Assembly: GCA_049514335.1 (NCBI GenBank) | Contig: JBEKVE010000250.1 | Coordinates: 1 to 5,723, forward strand | Direction of reading: 5' to 3' | DNA from: JBEKVE01 sp049514335 | Lineage (GTDB): Bacteria > Actinomycetota > Acidimicrobiia > Acidimicrobiales > UBA8190 | Length of the DNA stretch: 5,723 nt | Part shown: one piece after another, positions 5,647-5,723 of the stretch | Numbering within the stretch: position 1 is the first letter of the stretch | Layout of the letters: each line of letters opens with the position of its first letter | The notes under the pieces: generated by a model | Databases searched by the model: none | Seen by the model: only the letters and a program-made list of their open reading frames with translations | What the model was told of the DNA's origin: nothing | Translations under genes and position numbers: made by a program

Positions 5647-5723
5647 GGACCGGGGGCCGCCCGCCGTCTCCGGGCGCCGGCCATCGCCAGGCCCATCCCG
5701 GTCGCCACGAAGCCCACGACCAC
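5643..5723 (-). CDS. C-terminal end of an unidentified gene, upstream partner of the GT2 gene (5' end outside window)
   Basis: The minus-strand frame is open from the right edge to TGA 5645-5643 and gives 26 residues: VVVGFVATGMGLAMAG, then ARRRRAAPGP. The hydrophobic stretch followed by four arginines looks like a final membrane helix with a cytoplasmic basic tail. The stop overlaps the ATG of the GT2 gene (ATGA), the usual arrangement of a coupled actinobacterial operon. This supports the frame being real despite its shortness. A polysaccharide export, polymerase or membrane-anchored protein would fit, but the family cannot be told from this piece. Confidence 0.6.
   Translation of the reverse strand: MVVGFVATGMGLAMAGARRRRAAPGP

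Noticed and set aside
1..5723. CRISPR array, tRNA/rRNA, insertion sequence or attachment site
   Set aside because: No regularly spaced repeats, cloverleaf sequence, transposase or integrase frames, or paired terminal repeats were seen on either strand.

Overview
The window is very GC-rich and uses GC-ending codons throughout. It carries a C-terminal sorting signal of the LAxTG type (LAFTG) and a typical bacterial lipoprotein, which fits a high-GC actinobacterium. Acidimicrobiia-like lineages are a guess; nothing here fixes the taxon. There is no sign of an insertion sequence, phage, CRISPR array, tRNA or rRNA.

Layout from left to right: (1) the 3' end of a gene for a sortase-anchored surface protein (+, runs off the left edge); (2) a 760-residue YfhO-type multi-pass membrane protein (-), whose 3' end overlaps the first gene tail-to-tail by 52 bp; (3) a 90-bp divergent promoter region; (4) a secreted DUF4352-type lipoprotein (+); (5) a broken glycosyltransferase-like gene (-), whose two halves lie in different frames and meet at an ACG-repeat tract where the expected catalytic middle is missing; (6) a 124-bp divergent region; (7) a PAPS-dependent sulfotransferase (+); (8) a family 2 glycosyltransferase (-), which overlaps the sulfotransferase tail-to-tail by 14 bp; (9) the last 26 codons of a further minus-strand gene, coupled to the glycosyltransferase by an ATGA stop/start overlap.

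Taken together the genes point to the cell envelope. A GT2 enzyme and a second, now broken, glycosyltransferase would add sugars, a sulfotransferase could sulfate a carbohydrate or lipid, a YfhO-type protein could act on a lipid-linked sugar at the outer membrane face, and two exported proteins (one sortase-anchored, one lipid-anchored) sit beside them. Joint action is inferred from proximity only: the genes alternate in strand and do not form one operon.

The most notable observation is the broken glycosyltransferase, which looks like a deletion between short ACG repeats. The other points are the convergent overlaps, a perfect 22-bp palindrome inside the GT2 gene, and a leaderless-looking promoter for the YfhO-type gene. 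I see no clear previously undescribed system.
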